Source of the DNA: an uncultured Myxococcales bacterium
Lineage (GTDB): Bacteria; Myxococcota_A; Polyangia; Nannocystales; Nannocystaceae
Direction: 5' to 3'
Assembly: GCA_902826865.1 (NCBI GenBank)
Contig: CADEGN010000003.1
Span: 1 to 64,000 of the forward strand
Length of the DNA stretch: 64,000 bases
Positions 33,628 through 41,298 of the stretch are shown piece after piece. How positions within the stretch are numbered: the first letter of the stretch is position 1; the number at the start of each line of letters is the position of its first letter. The notes under the pieces were generated by a model that saw only the letters and a program-made list of their open reading frames with translations, was not told the DNA's origin and searched no databases. Both the position numbers and the translations under genes were made by a program.

Positions 33628-35043
33628 TCAGGGTGCGTGCGGCTCGGGAGCGTTCGGGCGGCCAGTTGGCTCCGCGGGCGCGGCCGAAGATGGCGAAGCC
33701 GCGCCTCCAGCCGCGTCGTTCGGTCCTTGGCCCGCGTCGAGACTGGCCGGCCCCAGCTTGCCGCGATTCCGCTTGAGCCAGTTCTCGTTGCGCTCGCGCC
33801 GCTGGGCCTCGAGATCTTCGGGTGTCTTCTTGAGCATACGCGCCGACTCACCCGCGAGGATCTCGAGGATCTTCGCGGCCTGTTTGGTCTCGAAGCGACC
33901 CCACAGGTGGAGCTCGCGATCCACACGGTCGACTTCTAGCATGTCGATGACCATCGACTTGATCATCATGCCCTTCAGACCGGTGAGCTTGTTGGGAAGT
34001 TCTTCCTTCCACCAGTTCTCGGCCGCCTTCGCGTCCACAACGGAAGCGAATTCGACGCGCAGGAACAGTTCAGGATCTTCCGTCGCCTCGACCGAGAGCT
34101 CGATCCCATTGGGCGCCTCGAACGGCAGGTTCACGCGCTTGAGCGCGGCGCGGATGTCCTTCATCACCAGCTGAAGCCCGGCAGTTGGCTGGGTAGCGGC
34201 GAAACGGCGCAAGCGCGCGAGGTTGGCGACGAAGTTGCCGGACGTCTTCGTGCTACCGACCTCGTCGGCCAGGATCTGTGGGAGAAACTCCTCGCGCACG
34301 TACACCGCCACGCGATCCGGTAGCAGCACGAACCACCGCGCGTCGAGGTCGGGGTCGTTGCCGTCGGCCGGGCGCGGGTTGCCGCGAACGATCCCATTTT
34401 CTTCGATCCACTCGATGACATCGTCGTTACGCCGCGCCGCACGCTCGATGGCACGCATGACGTCGTCGCGGCTCATCTTGTACTCCACCGCGAGGAACGT
34501 CTGCCGCCAATCGCGGATGTCAGGGCTCGCGATCACGATGTACTCGAAGTCGCCCAGGGCATCGAATCCGCCCCCTGCGATGAGGTAGTCGAAGTCGGGC
34601 AGCGGCGCCATCAAGTCAACCGCCGGCTCGCGAAAGCTCAGCTTGCGGATCTTCTTGGGGACCAACATCGCGTAAAACGTGCTGTTGGTCGGTCCAAGCT
34701 GGTCGACTTTCGAGCGGCGCTCGCCGAGGTCGTGATCGTCGCCCGGTTCGGGTTTCGCCGGTTCGGGTTTCGCCGGCTCGGGTTTCGCCGGCTCGGGTTT
34801 CGCCGGCTCGGGTTTCGCCGGCTCGGGTGTTGTCGGTTCAGATTTCGGCGGAGGCGGCGCGGTGCCCTGGACCTTGTCGGGATCGATTAGTTCGACCTCC
34901 GTGAACTCGAACTCGTGGTCGAGGTCAAGGTCTGGGACGAAACGCAGGGCGCCCCACAGCACGGGTGCTGCGTGCAGGACGCCCGACGCGATCGCCGAGA
35001 GCAGGTGTCGGCCGCGTGCGCGCATCCGAACGGCTTGGAACAT
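33628..35043 (-). CDS. TonB-like envelope protein with EPAKP repeats
   Basis: A 471-residue protein. The N-terminus has one membrane segment (HLLSAIASGVLHAAPVLWGAL), then FEFTEVELIDPD, which resembles the start of TonB. A Pro-rich spacer with five EPAKP repeats follows. The rest (~330 residues) is a folded region I do not recognise; it has FRFVLL-like strands and a helical C-terminus, and ends in a low-complexity Pro/Ala tail. The fold is probably periplasmic. TonB similarity is limited to the N-terminal layout; there is no TonB C-terminal domain. Its partner is unknown. Confidence 0.65.
   Translation of the reverse strand: MFQAVRMRARGRHLLSAIASGVLHAAPVLWGALRFVPDLDLDHEFEFTEVELIDPDKVQGTAPPPPKSEPTTPEPAKPEPAKPEPAKPEPAKPEPAKPEPGDDHDLGERRSKVDQLGPTNSTFYAMLVPKKIRKLSFREPAVDLMAPLPDFDYLIAGGGFDALGDFEYIVIASPDIRDWRQTFLAVEYKMSRDDVMRAIERAARRNDDVIEWIEENGIVRGNPRPADGNDPDLDARWFVLLPDRVAVYVREEFLPQILADEVGSTKTSGNFVANLARLRRFAATQPTAGLQLVMKDIRAALKRVNLPFEAPNGIELSVEATEDPELFLRVEFASVVDAKAAENWWKEELPNKLTGLKGMMIKSMVIDMLEVDRVDRELHLWGRFETKQAAKILEILAGESARMLKKTPEDLEAQRRERNENWLKRNRGKLGPASLDAGQGPNDAAGGAASPSSAAPAEPTGRPNAPEPHAP
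34751..34825. repeat. Five 15-bp tandem repeats coding EPAKP
   Basis: Five consecutive copies of GGTTTCGCCGGCTCG (first copy GGTTCG at its end) inside the TonB-like gene, encoding EPAKP on the minus strand. Near-identical codons suggest recent slippage expansion of the Pro-rich spacer. Confidence 0.9.
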
Positions 35044-35201
35044 AGCATTCGCGCAGGGGGACGTCGAAAAGCGCCGCGATCGGACCGTGGCCCGGGAGAC
35101 CGGCGATGCAGCCTTTTTGAACGCCCTGGGTCGAGGGTCTCCAACTGTGCGCGGTTTGCTGCTAGCTTGTCGCGCGGGACGATCCTCTTGTGGAGTTTGG
35201 C

Positions 35202-36662
35202 ATGTCGCGAAACTGGCTTCTTTTCTCGGGTGTGACGGCAGCGGCGGCGTTGGTCGCGTGCGGTGGTGGCGGCGGCGCTACGCCGGGTACGGATGGCAGC
35301 GGTACAGCCATGTCCGCGACCGACACGATGACGAGCAACGACACGACGGCGGGCATGACCGGGAGCATGACCACCAATCCGATGTCGACCACGACCAATG
35401 CCGACACGACGGCTGGAAGCGAGAGCTCGGGTTCCGAGACCGACACCGGGGTTCCCGCGTGTCCGTACACGCCCGTCGACGGAATGCCGAGCGTCTCGCT
35501 CGAGCTCGTGGCCAACGGCTGGGATCGGCCGGTGCTTGCGATCGGCGATCCGCAGGTGCCCGATCGGCTCTTTGTCGTGGAACAGGGCGGCTCGATCAAG
35601 ATCCTCGAGCCCGGGCAGGCCTCCGCCCCCGACGATTCTTTCTTGCAGCTCGACGTACCTTGCGCCGGCAACAACACCATCGGCTGCGAGCAGGGCCTGC
35701 TCGGATTTGCGTTTCACCCCGACTTCCCGACCGATCCCCGCGTTTACGTCTCGTACACGGCGGCCGCGGGTCAGACGCGTGTCAGCGAGTTCCGCCTGGC
35801 GGAGGGCGATGCAAACCACGCCGATCCGGCCAGCGAGCGCATCGTGATCGAAGGTGCGCAACCGTTCGGCAACCACAACGGTGGGATGATCGCGTTCGGA
35901 CAGGACGGCTATCTCTACGTCGGTCTCGGTGACGGAGGATCCTCCGACGACCAACCCCAGCAAACCGGTCGTGATCCGGGCGTCATTTTGGCCAAGATGC
36001 TGCGCATCGGGGTCGAGCCCGACGGCACGCCGGACAATCCCGTCGCGTGCAGCCCGCAATACTGCGACATGCTCGGGCCGTACGACTACACGATCCCGGC
36101 CGACAACCCATTTGTGGACGATCCGGACTTCGCGCCGGAGACCTACGCTTGGGGGTTCCGCAACCCGTGGCGGTTCAGCTTCGACGTGATGACCGGCGAT
36201 CTGTACGTTGGCGATGTCGGGCAGGGGGACTGGGAGGAGGTCGACCTCGTCGTGGCCGGCGGCGACTACGGCTGGAGCGTCATGGAGGGCAACCATTGCT
36301 TCGACGGCCCCTGTGAAACCACCGCGACGTTGGGTGAAACCAACTCGGACGGGATCACCACGCCCATCGCCGAGTACAGCCACAACGAGGGCTGTTCGAT
36401 CACCGGTGGCGCTGTCTATCGGTCGTGTGAGGTGCCCGGTTGGGAGGGCGTCTATACCTATGCCGACTACTGCTCAGGTCGGATGTACGGGCTCGTGAAG
36501 GGCCAAGACGAAGTCACCCAGCTCGGGATGTTGCTGGACACGGGCAACCTCGTCCTTGGCACCGGCTGGAACGCCTGGGGCGATGTCTACGTGACGACCC
36601 TGGAGACTGTCCCGGGTGGCCCCATCGGAGATGGTTTCGTTTATCGGCTCGCACCGGGTTGA
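35202..36662 (+). CDS. PQQ-dependent sugar dehydrogenase-type lipoprotein (copy 1)
   Basis: A 486-residue lipoprotein: MSRNWLLFSGVTAAAALVAC is the signal, followed by a Thr/Ser/Met-rich linker to about residue 80. The folded part is a glucose/sorbosone dehydrogenase (GSDH) type six-bladed propeller: NGWDRPVLAIGDPQ, LFVVEQGGSIKIL, GLLGFAFHPDF, NHNGGMIAFGQDGYLYVGLGDGG, AWGFRNPWRFSFD and VGQGDWEEVDLV. Enzymes of this family oxidise sugars using PQQ; many homologs (HHIP/YliI-like) have no proven substrate. The ATG at 35202 has GGAG six bases upstream, better than the GTG at 35190. A close paralog follows directly. Confidence 0.85.
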   Translation: MSRNWLLFSGVTAAAALVACGGGGGATPGTDGSGTAMSATDTMTSNDTTAGMTGSMTTNPMSTTTNADTTAGSESSGSETDTGVPACPYTPVDGMPSVSLELVANGWDRPVLAIGDPQVPDRLFVVEQGGSIKILEPGQASAPDDSFLQLDVPCAGNNTIGCEQGLLGFAFHPDFPTDPRVYVSYTAAAGQTRVSEFRLAEGDANHADPASERIVIEGAQPFGNHNGGMIAFGQDGYLYVGLGDGGSSDDQPQQTGRDPGVILAKMLRIGVEPDGTPDNPVACSPQYCDMLGPYDYTIPADNPFVDDPDFAPETYAWGFRNPWRFSFDVMTGDLYVGDVGQGDWEEVDLVVAGGDYGWSVMEGNHCFDGPCETTATLGETNSDGITTPIAEYSHNEGCSITGGAVYRSCEVPGWEGVYTYADYCSGRMYGLVKGQDEVTQLGMLLDTGNLVLGTGWNAWGDVYVTTLETVPGGPIGDGFVYRLAPG

Positions 36663-36691
36663 GTCGCAGCCCTTTCGCTTGGAGATCGCTC

Positions 36692-38170
36692 ATGTTTCGC
36701 ACACGCTCAAAACTGTTGATGGCTTGCATGACACTGGTGGCCTGTGGCGGCGACGATGCCGGCGCGGACGGCAACGGCACCTCGGGGACCGCGGCCACCG
36801 AAACCTCGGCTGAAAGCAGCGCTACCAACCCGGCGACGACGGGGGAATCGAGCGGACAGCCCGCGACGAGCGCGGTCGACTCAACGACGGGCAGCGGCGC
36901 CACCGCGACAGGGACCGACTCCACTGGGGCGAGCGGGACCGATTCAGGCGAGACCGGTGCGCCAGCGTGCCCGTACGCGCCGACCACCGGCGAATTCGGC
37001 CTGACCTTGGTCGCGACCGGGTTTGATCGGCCGGTGCAGGTCGTCGGTGATCCGCAGGTTCCCGATCGCCTGTTCGTGGTGGAGCAGGGCGGATCGATCA
37101 AGATCCTCGAGCCCGGTGCCAACATGGCGCCCGAGGATCCATTCCTCGAGCTCGACTCCCACCCCGGAAATCCGGAGTTCATCGGCGACGAACGGGGCCT
37201 GCTCGGCTTCGCACTCCACGCCGACTTCCCCGCCGATCCGCGGGTGTACGTGGCGTACCAACCCGGAGGCGATGGGTCCTCCCCGCGCCTGCGCATCGAG
37301 GAGTACCAGCTCGCCGAGGGTGATCCCGCCCACGCCGATCCTGCGTCCGCGCGGACTGTGATGGAGCTCGACGACCTGGCGTCGAATCACAACGGCGGGA
37401 TGCTCACGTTCGGGCCCGACGGCTGGTTGTACATCGCGACCGGCGACGGTGGACAGGGCGGCGATTTCTACATGACGGGCCAGAACACGACCGTTGCCGA
37501 TGCCAAGATCCTCAGGATCGGCGTCGAGCCCGACGGGGAGGAAGATAACCCGCTCGCGTGCCCCAGCTGCATGCGGCTTGGGCCGTTCGATTACACGATC
37601 CCCGAAGACAACCCGTTCGCCAGCGATCCGGCGCAGGCGCGAGAGACCTACGCCTGGGGGTTCCGTAACCCCTGGCGATTCGCCTTCGATTCCCTCACTG
37701 GCGAGCTGTATGTCGCCGACGTCGGTCAGGGCGACCGCGAGGAGGTCGATGTCGTCGCGATGGGCGCCAACTACGGGTGGAGCGATATGGAGGGATTCGA
37801 CTGCTACAACGATAACGGTTGTGATGTGATCGAAACGCCCAATGCCACCAACGTCGATGATCTGACCATGCCGATCATCGACTACTCCCACTCGAATGGC
37901 CGCTGCTCCGTGACCGGTGGTGCGGTCTACCGGTCGTGCGAAGTTGAGGACTGGCAGGGCGTGTACGTCTACGGGGACTTCTGCAGCGGCGAGCTGTTCG
38001 GCCTGCGCTGGGACGGGACCGAAGTCGAAGACCTCGGCGTCCTGCTCGACACGGGGGAACGGATCCTGGGCAACGGCTGGAACGCCTGGGGTGACGTCTA
38101 CATCACCACGGTTGAGACCGAGGGCGGCACATTAATCACCGACGGCAAGATTTACCGCGTGTCGCCGTGA
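36692..38170 (+). CDS. PQQ-dependent sugar dehydrogenase-type lipoprotein (copy 2)
   Basis: A 492-residue lipoprotein, plainly a tandem duplicate of the gene before it. Signal MFRTRSKLLMACMTLVAC, a Thr/Ser/Gly linker, then the same GSDH blocks: TGFDRPVQVVGDPQ, LFVVEQGGSIKIL, GLLGFALHADF, NHNGGMLTFGPDGWLYIATGDGG, AWGFRNPWRFAFD and VGQGDREEVDVV. It starts 29 bases after copy 1 with GGAG at 36681-36684. The long frame upstream (from 36440) is a shadow of copy 1. The linkers differ completely while the enzyme cores are similar, as expected if only the core is under selection. Confidence 0.85.
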   Translation: MFRTRSKLLMACMTLVACGGDDAGADGNGTSGTAATETSAESSATNPATTGESSGQPATSAVDSTTGSGATATGTDSTGASGTDSGETGAPACPYAPTTGEFGLTLVATGFDRPVQVVGDPQVPDRLFVVEQGGSIKILEPGANMAPEDPFLELDSHPGNPEFIGDERGLLGFALHADFPADPRVYVAYQPGGDGSSPRLRIEEYQLAEGDPAHADPASARTVMELDDLASNHNGGMLTFGPDGWLYIATGDGGQGGDFYMTGQNTTVADAKILRIGVEPDGEEDNPLACPSCMRLGPFDYTIPEDNPFASDPAQARETYAWGFRNPWRFAFDSLTGELYVADVGQGDREEVDVVAMGANYGWSDMEGFDCYNDNGCDVIETPNATNVDDLTMPIIDYSHSNGRCSVTGGAVYRSCEVEDWQGVYVYGDFCSGELFGLRWDGTEVEDLGVLLDTGERILGNGWNAWGDVYITTVETEGGTLITDGKIYRVSP

Positions 38171-38199
38171 TCAACGCAGTCACTGATCGAGGATCGCCA

Positions 38200-39228
38200 A
38201 TGACGAACACCTACGAACGACTCTGTGTCCTTGCGGCCCTCGGAACGTCGCTGCTTGCCTGTGGGTGCGGCGGCGGTGCGTCGTCGGGTGAGACAACCGG
38301 CCCGGGTACGTCGACCGGGGAAGCAACGACCTCGGCGGCGAATACCGGCCATGACTCCACGGGGACCACGGCCGCCGATGCCACCACCGCCGCCGGCTCT
38401 ACAACAGAGTCCAGCGCGGGCGCCGGTAACATGTTTCCCAAGCTCGATGTCGGTGGGGCACCGGACATAGGGGTTCCCCCGGAGGAGGGGTGCAACAAGG
38501 TCGACTTCCTGTTCGTGATCGACAACTCGAGCAGCATGGAACCGCATCAGGCCAACCTGGTGGCGAACTTCCCTGGTTTCATCTCGGGCATCGAGGGCGC
38601 CCTGGATTCCGCGTCCGACTACCAAGTCGGGGTGATTACCACCGACGCGTATGCGTTCAACGTGCCCCAGTGCCAACAGCTGGGAGCGTTGGTGGTACAG
38701 ACGGGCGGAGCTTCGTCGAGCAACATGGCGTGCGGGCCCTACGACGAGGGCTTCAACTTCATGACGGACGAGGACGACCTGGTCGAGACGTTCTCGTGCG
38801 CCGCCGAAGTTGGCTCTGGCGGAAGCGGCAATGAGCAGCCGATGCTCGCCCTCGCCAATGCGGTCACGCGGGCGCACGGCGACAACGATGAATGCAATGA
38901 GGGTTTCTTGCGCGACGACTCGCTCCTCGTCGTCGTCATCATCGGCAACGAGAACGACAACTCCCCGGGTACCCCGATGGAGTACTATCAGACGGTGTTG
39001 ACCGCTCGCAGCGACATTCCGGAAAATGTCGTCGTCATGGCGATCACCGATTCACCCGGCAATCCGTGTGGTTTCGGTGCCTCCGTCGAAGTCTCGCAGT
39101 TCACCCAGCTCTGGGGTGCGAACGGCTTTATCGTGCCCTTCTGCGACGGCGACTACGGCCCGTTCTTTGCCGAAGCGGTGGGGATCATCGACGCCGCCTG
39201 CGAGAACTTCATGCCGCCGCCCGAATAA
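38200..39228 (+). CDS. von Willebrand A-like lipoprotein
   Basis: A 342-residue lipoprotein following copy 2 of the sugar dehydrogenases. The ATG at 38200 has GAGGA at 38189-38193. The signal (ERLCVLAALGTSLLAC) is followed by a Thr/Gly linker. The main domain has a MIDAS-like VDFLFVIDNSSSM, FPGFISGI, a mid-domain RDDSLLVVVIIGNEND strand and a C-terminal WGANGFIVPFCDGDY. vWA domains bind divalent metal and mediate protein contacts. A paralog is at 43253-44371. Its closeness suggests it may be transcribed with the two dehydrogenase genes. Confidence 0.82.
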   Translation: MTNTYERLCVLAALGTSLLACGCGGGASSGETTGPGTSTGEATTSAANTGHDSTGTTAADATTAAGSTTESSAGAGNMFPKLDVGGAPDIGVPPEEGCNKVDFLFVIDNSSSMEPHQANLVANFPGFISGIEGALDSASDYQVGVITTDAYAFNVPQCQQLGALVVQTGGASSSNMACGPYDEGFNFMTDEDDLVETFSCAAEVGSGGSGNEQPMLALANAVTRAHGDNDECNEGFLRDDSLLVVVIIGNENDNSPGTPMEYYQTVLTARSDIPENVVVMAITDSPGNPCGFGASVEVSQFTQLWGANGFIVPFCDGDYGPFFAEAVGIIDAACENFMPPPE

Positions 39229-39287
39229 CGGGGCCGAGACAAGCGGTCGCGCTGGAACCTTGGCTTGGGATGTGCCAGCGCGCCGGA

Positions 39288-40238
39288 TCACGGCACGACC
39301 GGCCTGCCGTCCGGCGCGAGGTCGACGTGGTCCGTCGGACCTTGAGCGGCCATATCAAGCGCGCGGAGGCGCTTGACCAGCGGATGGGTCGGCCCGTCGT
39401 CGGCGGTGGGCTCCTCGCTCCCCCGTTCCACGTCGCGCAGCATCACCAGGATCGAGATCCGGCGGTTGCGCGGATCGAGCGGCTTGTGCCACAGCCGCGG
39501 GCGACGATCGGCGTAGCCGCGCACCTCAATGACCTGTTCGTCACGGATCCCGCTGTCGATGAGGAGTCGGCGAGCCGTGTGGGCGCGATCGGACGAGAGC
39601 TCCCAGTTTCCGAGCCGGCCCGGCGAGCGCGCTGCATCGGTGTGCCCCTCGATTACGAGGTGATTCGGCAGCGTCCCGATTTCCTTGGCAATGGCGGCAA
39701 GTACAGGTCTCGCAGCTGGGTTGATCTTGGTACCGCCCGGGGAGAACAGTTGGTCGTGCTCGCTGTCTTGGATCTCGATGCGAAGTCCTTCCTCGACGGC
39801 GGTGAGCTCGACGTGTCTCGCCCACGAATCCATGTGTAATGCGAGCAAGGCCTGGGTGAGTCGGCTGCGCGCGTTGGATAGCTCGGGCAACTCCTTCGTT
39901 GGACGGTGGTCGGCGCCGTTGCCACCGGACAGATTCGTGTCCACGGCGACCGCGGTGTTGCCCCCGCCAAAGAACCCAGCCCCGCCAGTGTTCGGTCCGG
40001 TGTTGATCTCCGTGTTGCCTCCGCTCTCGATGCCGAGCGGATCGCGGAAGTAGGCACCGACGGCGGACTTGGTCTGCGGGCTCTGGGCGACGAGCCAAAG
40101 CACCATGAAAAGCGCCATCATCGCGGTTACAAAGTCAGCAAACGCGACTTTCCAGGCGCCCCCGTGGTGACCGCCGTGGCCGTGGGCCTTCTTCTTGACG
40201 ATGATTATCGGTCGCTTGTCGCCTGCGTCTCCGGACAT
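39288..40238 (-). CDS. motB: Motor stator protein MotB
   Basis: A 316-residue stator subunit. A His/Gly-rich N-terminus (HGHGGHHGG) precedes the single membrane helix, VAFADFVTAMMALFMVLWLV, with the Asp expected to carry protons. The C-terminal OmpA-like peptidoglycan-binding domain has VIEGHTDAARSPG and ELSSDRAHTARRLL. MotB anchors MotA in the wall to drive a rotary or gliding motor. It lies three bases after motA. No other flagellar gene is present, so the pair is isolated here. Confidence 0.9.
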   Translation of the reverse strand: MSGDAGDKRPIIIVKKKAHGHGGHHGGAWKVAFADFVTAMMALFMVLWLVAQSPQTKSAVGAYFRDPLGIESGGNTEINTGPNTGGAGFFGGGNTAVAVDTNLSGGNGADHRPTKELPELSNARSRLTQALLALHMDSWARHVELTAVEEGLRIEIQDSEHDQLFSPGGTKINPAARPVLAAIAKEIGTLPNHLVIEGHTDAARSPGRLGNWELSSDRAHTARRLLIDSGIRDEQVIEVRGYADRRPRLWHKPLDPRNRRISILVMLRDVERGSEEPTADDGPTHPLVKRLRALDMAAQGPTDHVDLAPDGRPVVP

Positions 40239-40241
40239 GAC

Positions 40242-41096
40242 TCACCCCTTGGCCGCGCGGCACGCCTTCTCGAGTTCGTCGAAGCTCGGCCGCTCGAGGA
40301 CAGTTATCGAGCGGCGCGCGAACTCGACGGCGATCGACGGTGATACGCCCTTGGCGTGGGCAAGCAGCCCGTGTTTCATGCACTCGACGAACTTGCCGAG
40401 CTCGGCGTTGCGGTGGCCCATCGCTGCGGCGAGAGGGCTAAATACGCCGTAAGACAACAAGATGCCGAGGAACGTTCCGACCAACGCCGAGGCTACGCTC
40501 ATGCCGACCTCGGTCGGCGGTCCGTCGATCTTCTCCATCGTGATGACGATGCCGAGCACCGCGGCGACGATGCCGAGGCCAGGGAGTGCGTCCGACACGG
40601 AGCTTAGTGCTGCCGGTGCCTTGGCCTCCTCGCTGTGGACCGTTTCCATGTCTACGTCCATCAGACTCTCGAGGTCGTGCGGATCAGCAGATCCAGAGAC
40701 GATCACCTTCATGGTGTCGGTCATGAACTCCGTCGCGTGGTGGTCTTTCAGCACGCTCGGGTACTTGGCGAAGATGGAACTCTTGTTCGGGTCGTTGATG
40801 TGCTCTTCCCACCCAAGCAAGCCGGCGCGTTGGGCGAGCTGAAACAACTCGTACTGGAGCGTGAGGAGCTCGAGATACTCCTTCTTTCCAGGTCGCGCTC
40901 CCGCCAGGCCCTTGAGCTGTCCGACCATGGCCTTGATGACCTTCATCGGCGTGCTCACCACCAGCGAGCCCATCGCGGCGCCAAGGATGATCACGAACTC
41001 GTGCGGCTGGTTGAGCACCGCGAGGTTACCGTGGTGCATGAGGTAACCGGCGATGACCGAGCCGATGACGATGAGCAGGCCGACGAAACTGATCAT
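40242..41096 (-). CDS. motA: Motor stator protein MotA
   Basis: A 284-residue integral membrane protein with four membrane segments: near the N-terminus MISFVGLLIVIGSVIAGYL and FVIILGAAMGSLVVS, and later LPGLGIVAAVLGIVITM and VGTFLGILLSYGVFSPL. The central loop and the conserved Pro in DALPGLG are typical of MotA. It forms the ion channel with MotB. The 3-base gap to motB indicates one transcription unit. In myxobacteria such stators can serve envelope motors and not only flagella; which applies here cannot be read from the sequence. Confidence 0.9.
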   Translation of the reverse strand: MISFVGLLIVIGSVIAGYLMHHGNLAVLNQPHEFVIILGAAMGSLVVSTPMKVIKAMVGQLKGLAGARPGKKEYLELLTLQYELFQLAQRAGLLGWEEHINDPNKSSIFAKYPSVLKDHHATEFMTDTMKVIVSGSADPHDLESLMDVDMETVHSEEAKAPAALSSVSDALPGLGIVAAVLGIVITMEKIDGPPTEVGMSVASALVGTFLGILLSYGVFSPLAAAMGHRNAELGKFVECMKHGLLAHAKGVSPSIAVEFARRSITVLERPSFDELEKACRAAKG

Positions 41097-41298
41097 TTTG
41101 GCGAACGGGCGGCGCGAGATGGACCCGTCGTGGATCGTCTAGGCTTGCGCGTCCGCCGGGCCAGTCGCGGTTCGGGGCCGCGCGACCTCGGGTTGACCCG
41201 TGGGCGGCCACATGGACGGCCGCGGGCCGGATCCAAGGCCGCGGGTTTCGGCGCGGCCGCAACCGTGTCCCCCGTCTGGGACAGGCGACCCACCCGGG

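Noticed and set aside
39248-39282. 8-bp inverted repeat between convergent genes
   Set aside because: The stem is short and the loop is 19 bases long with no T-tract, so chance cannot be excluded.
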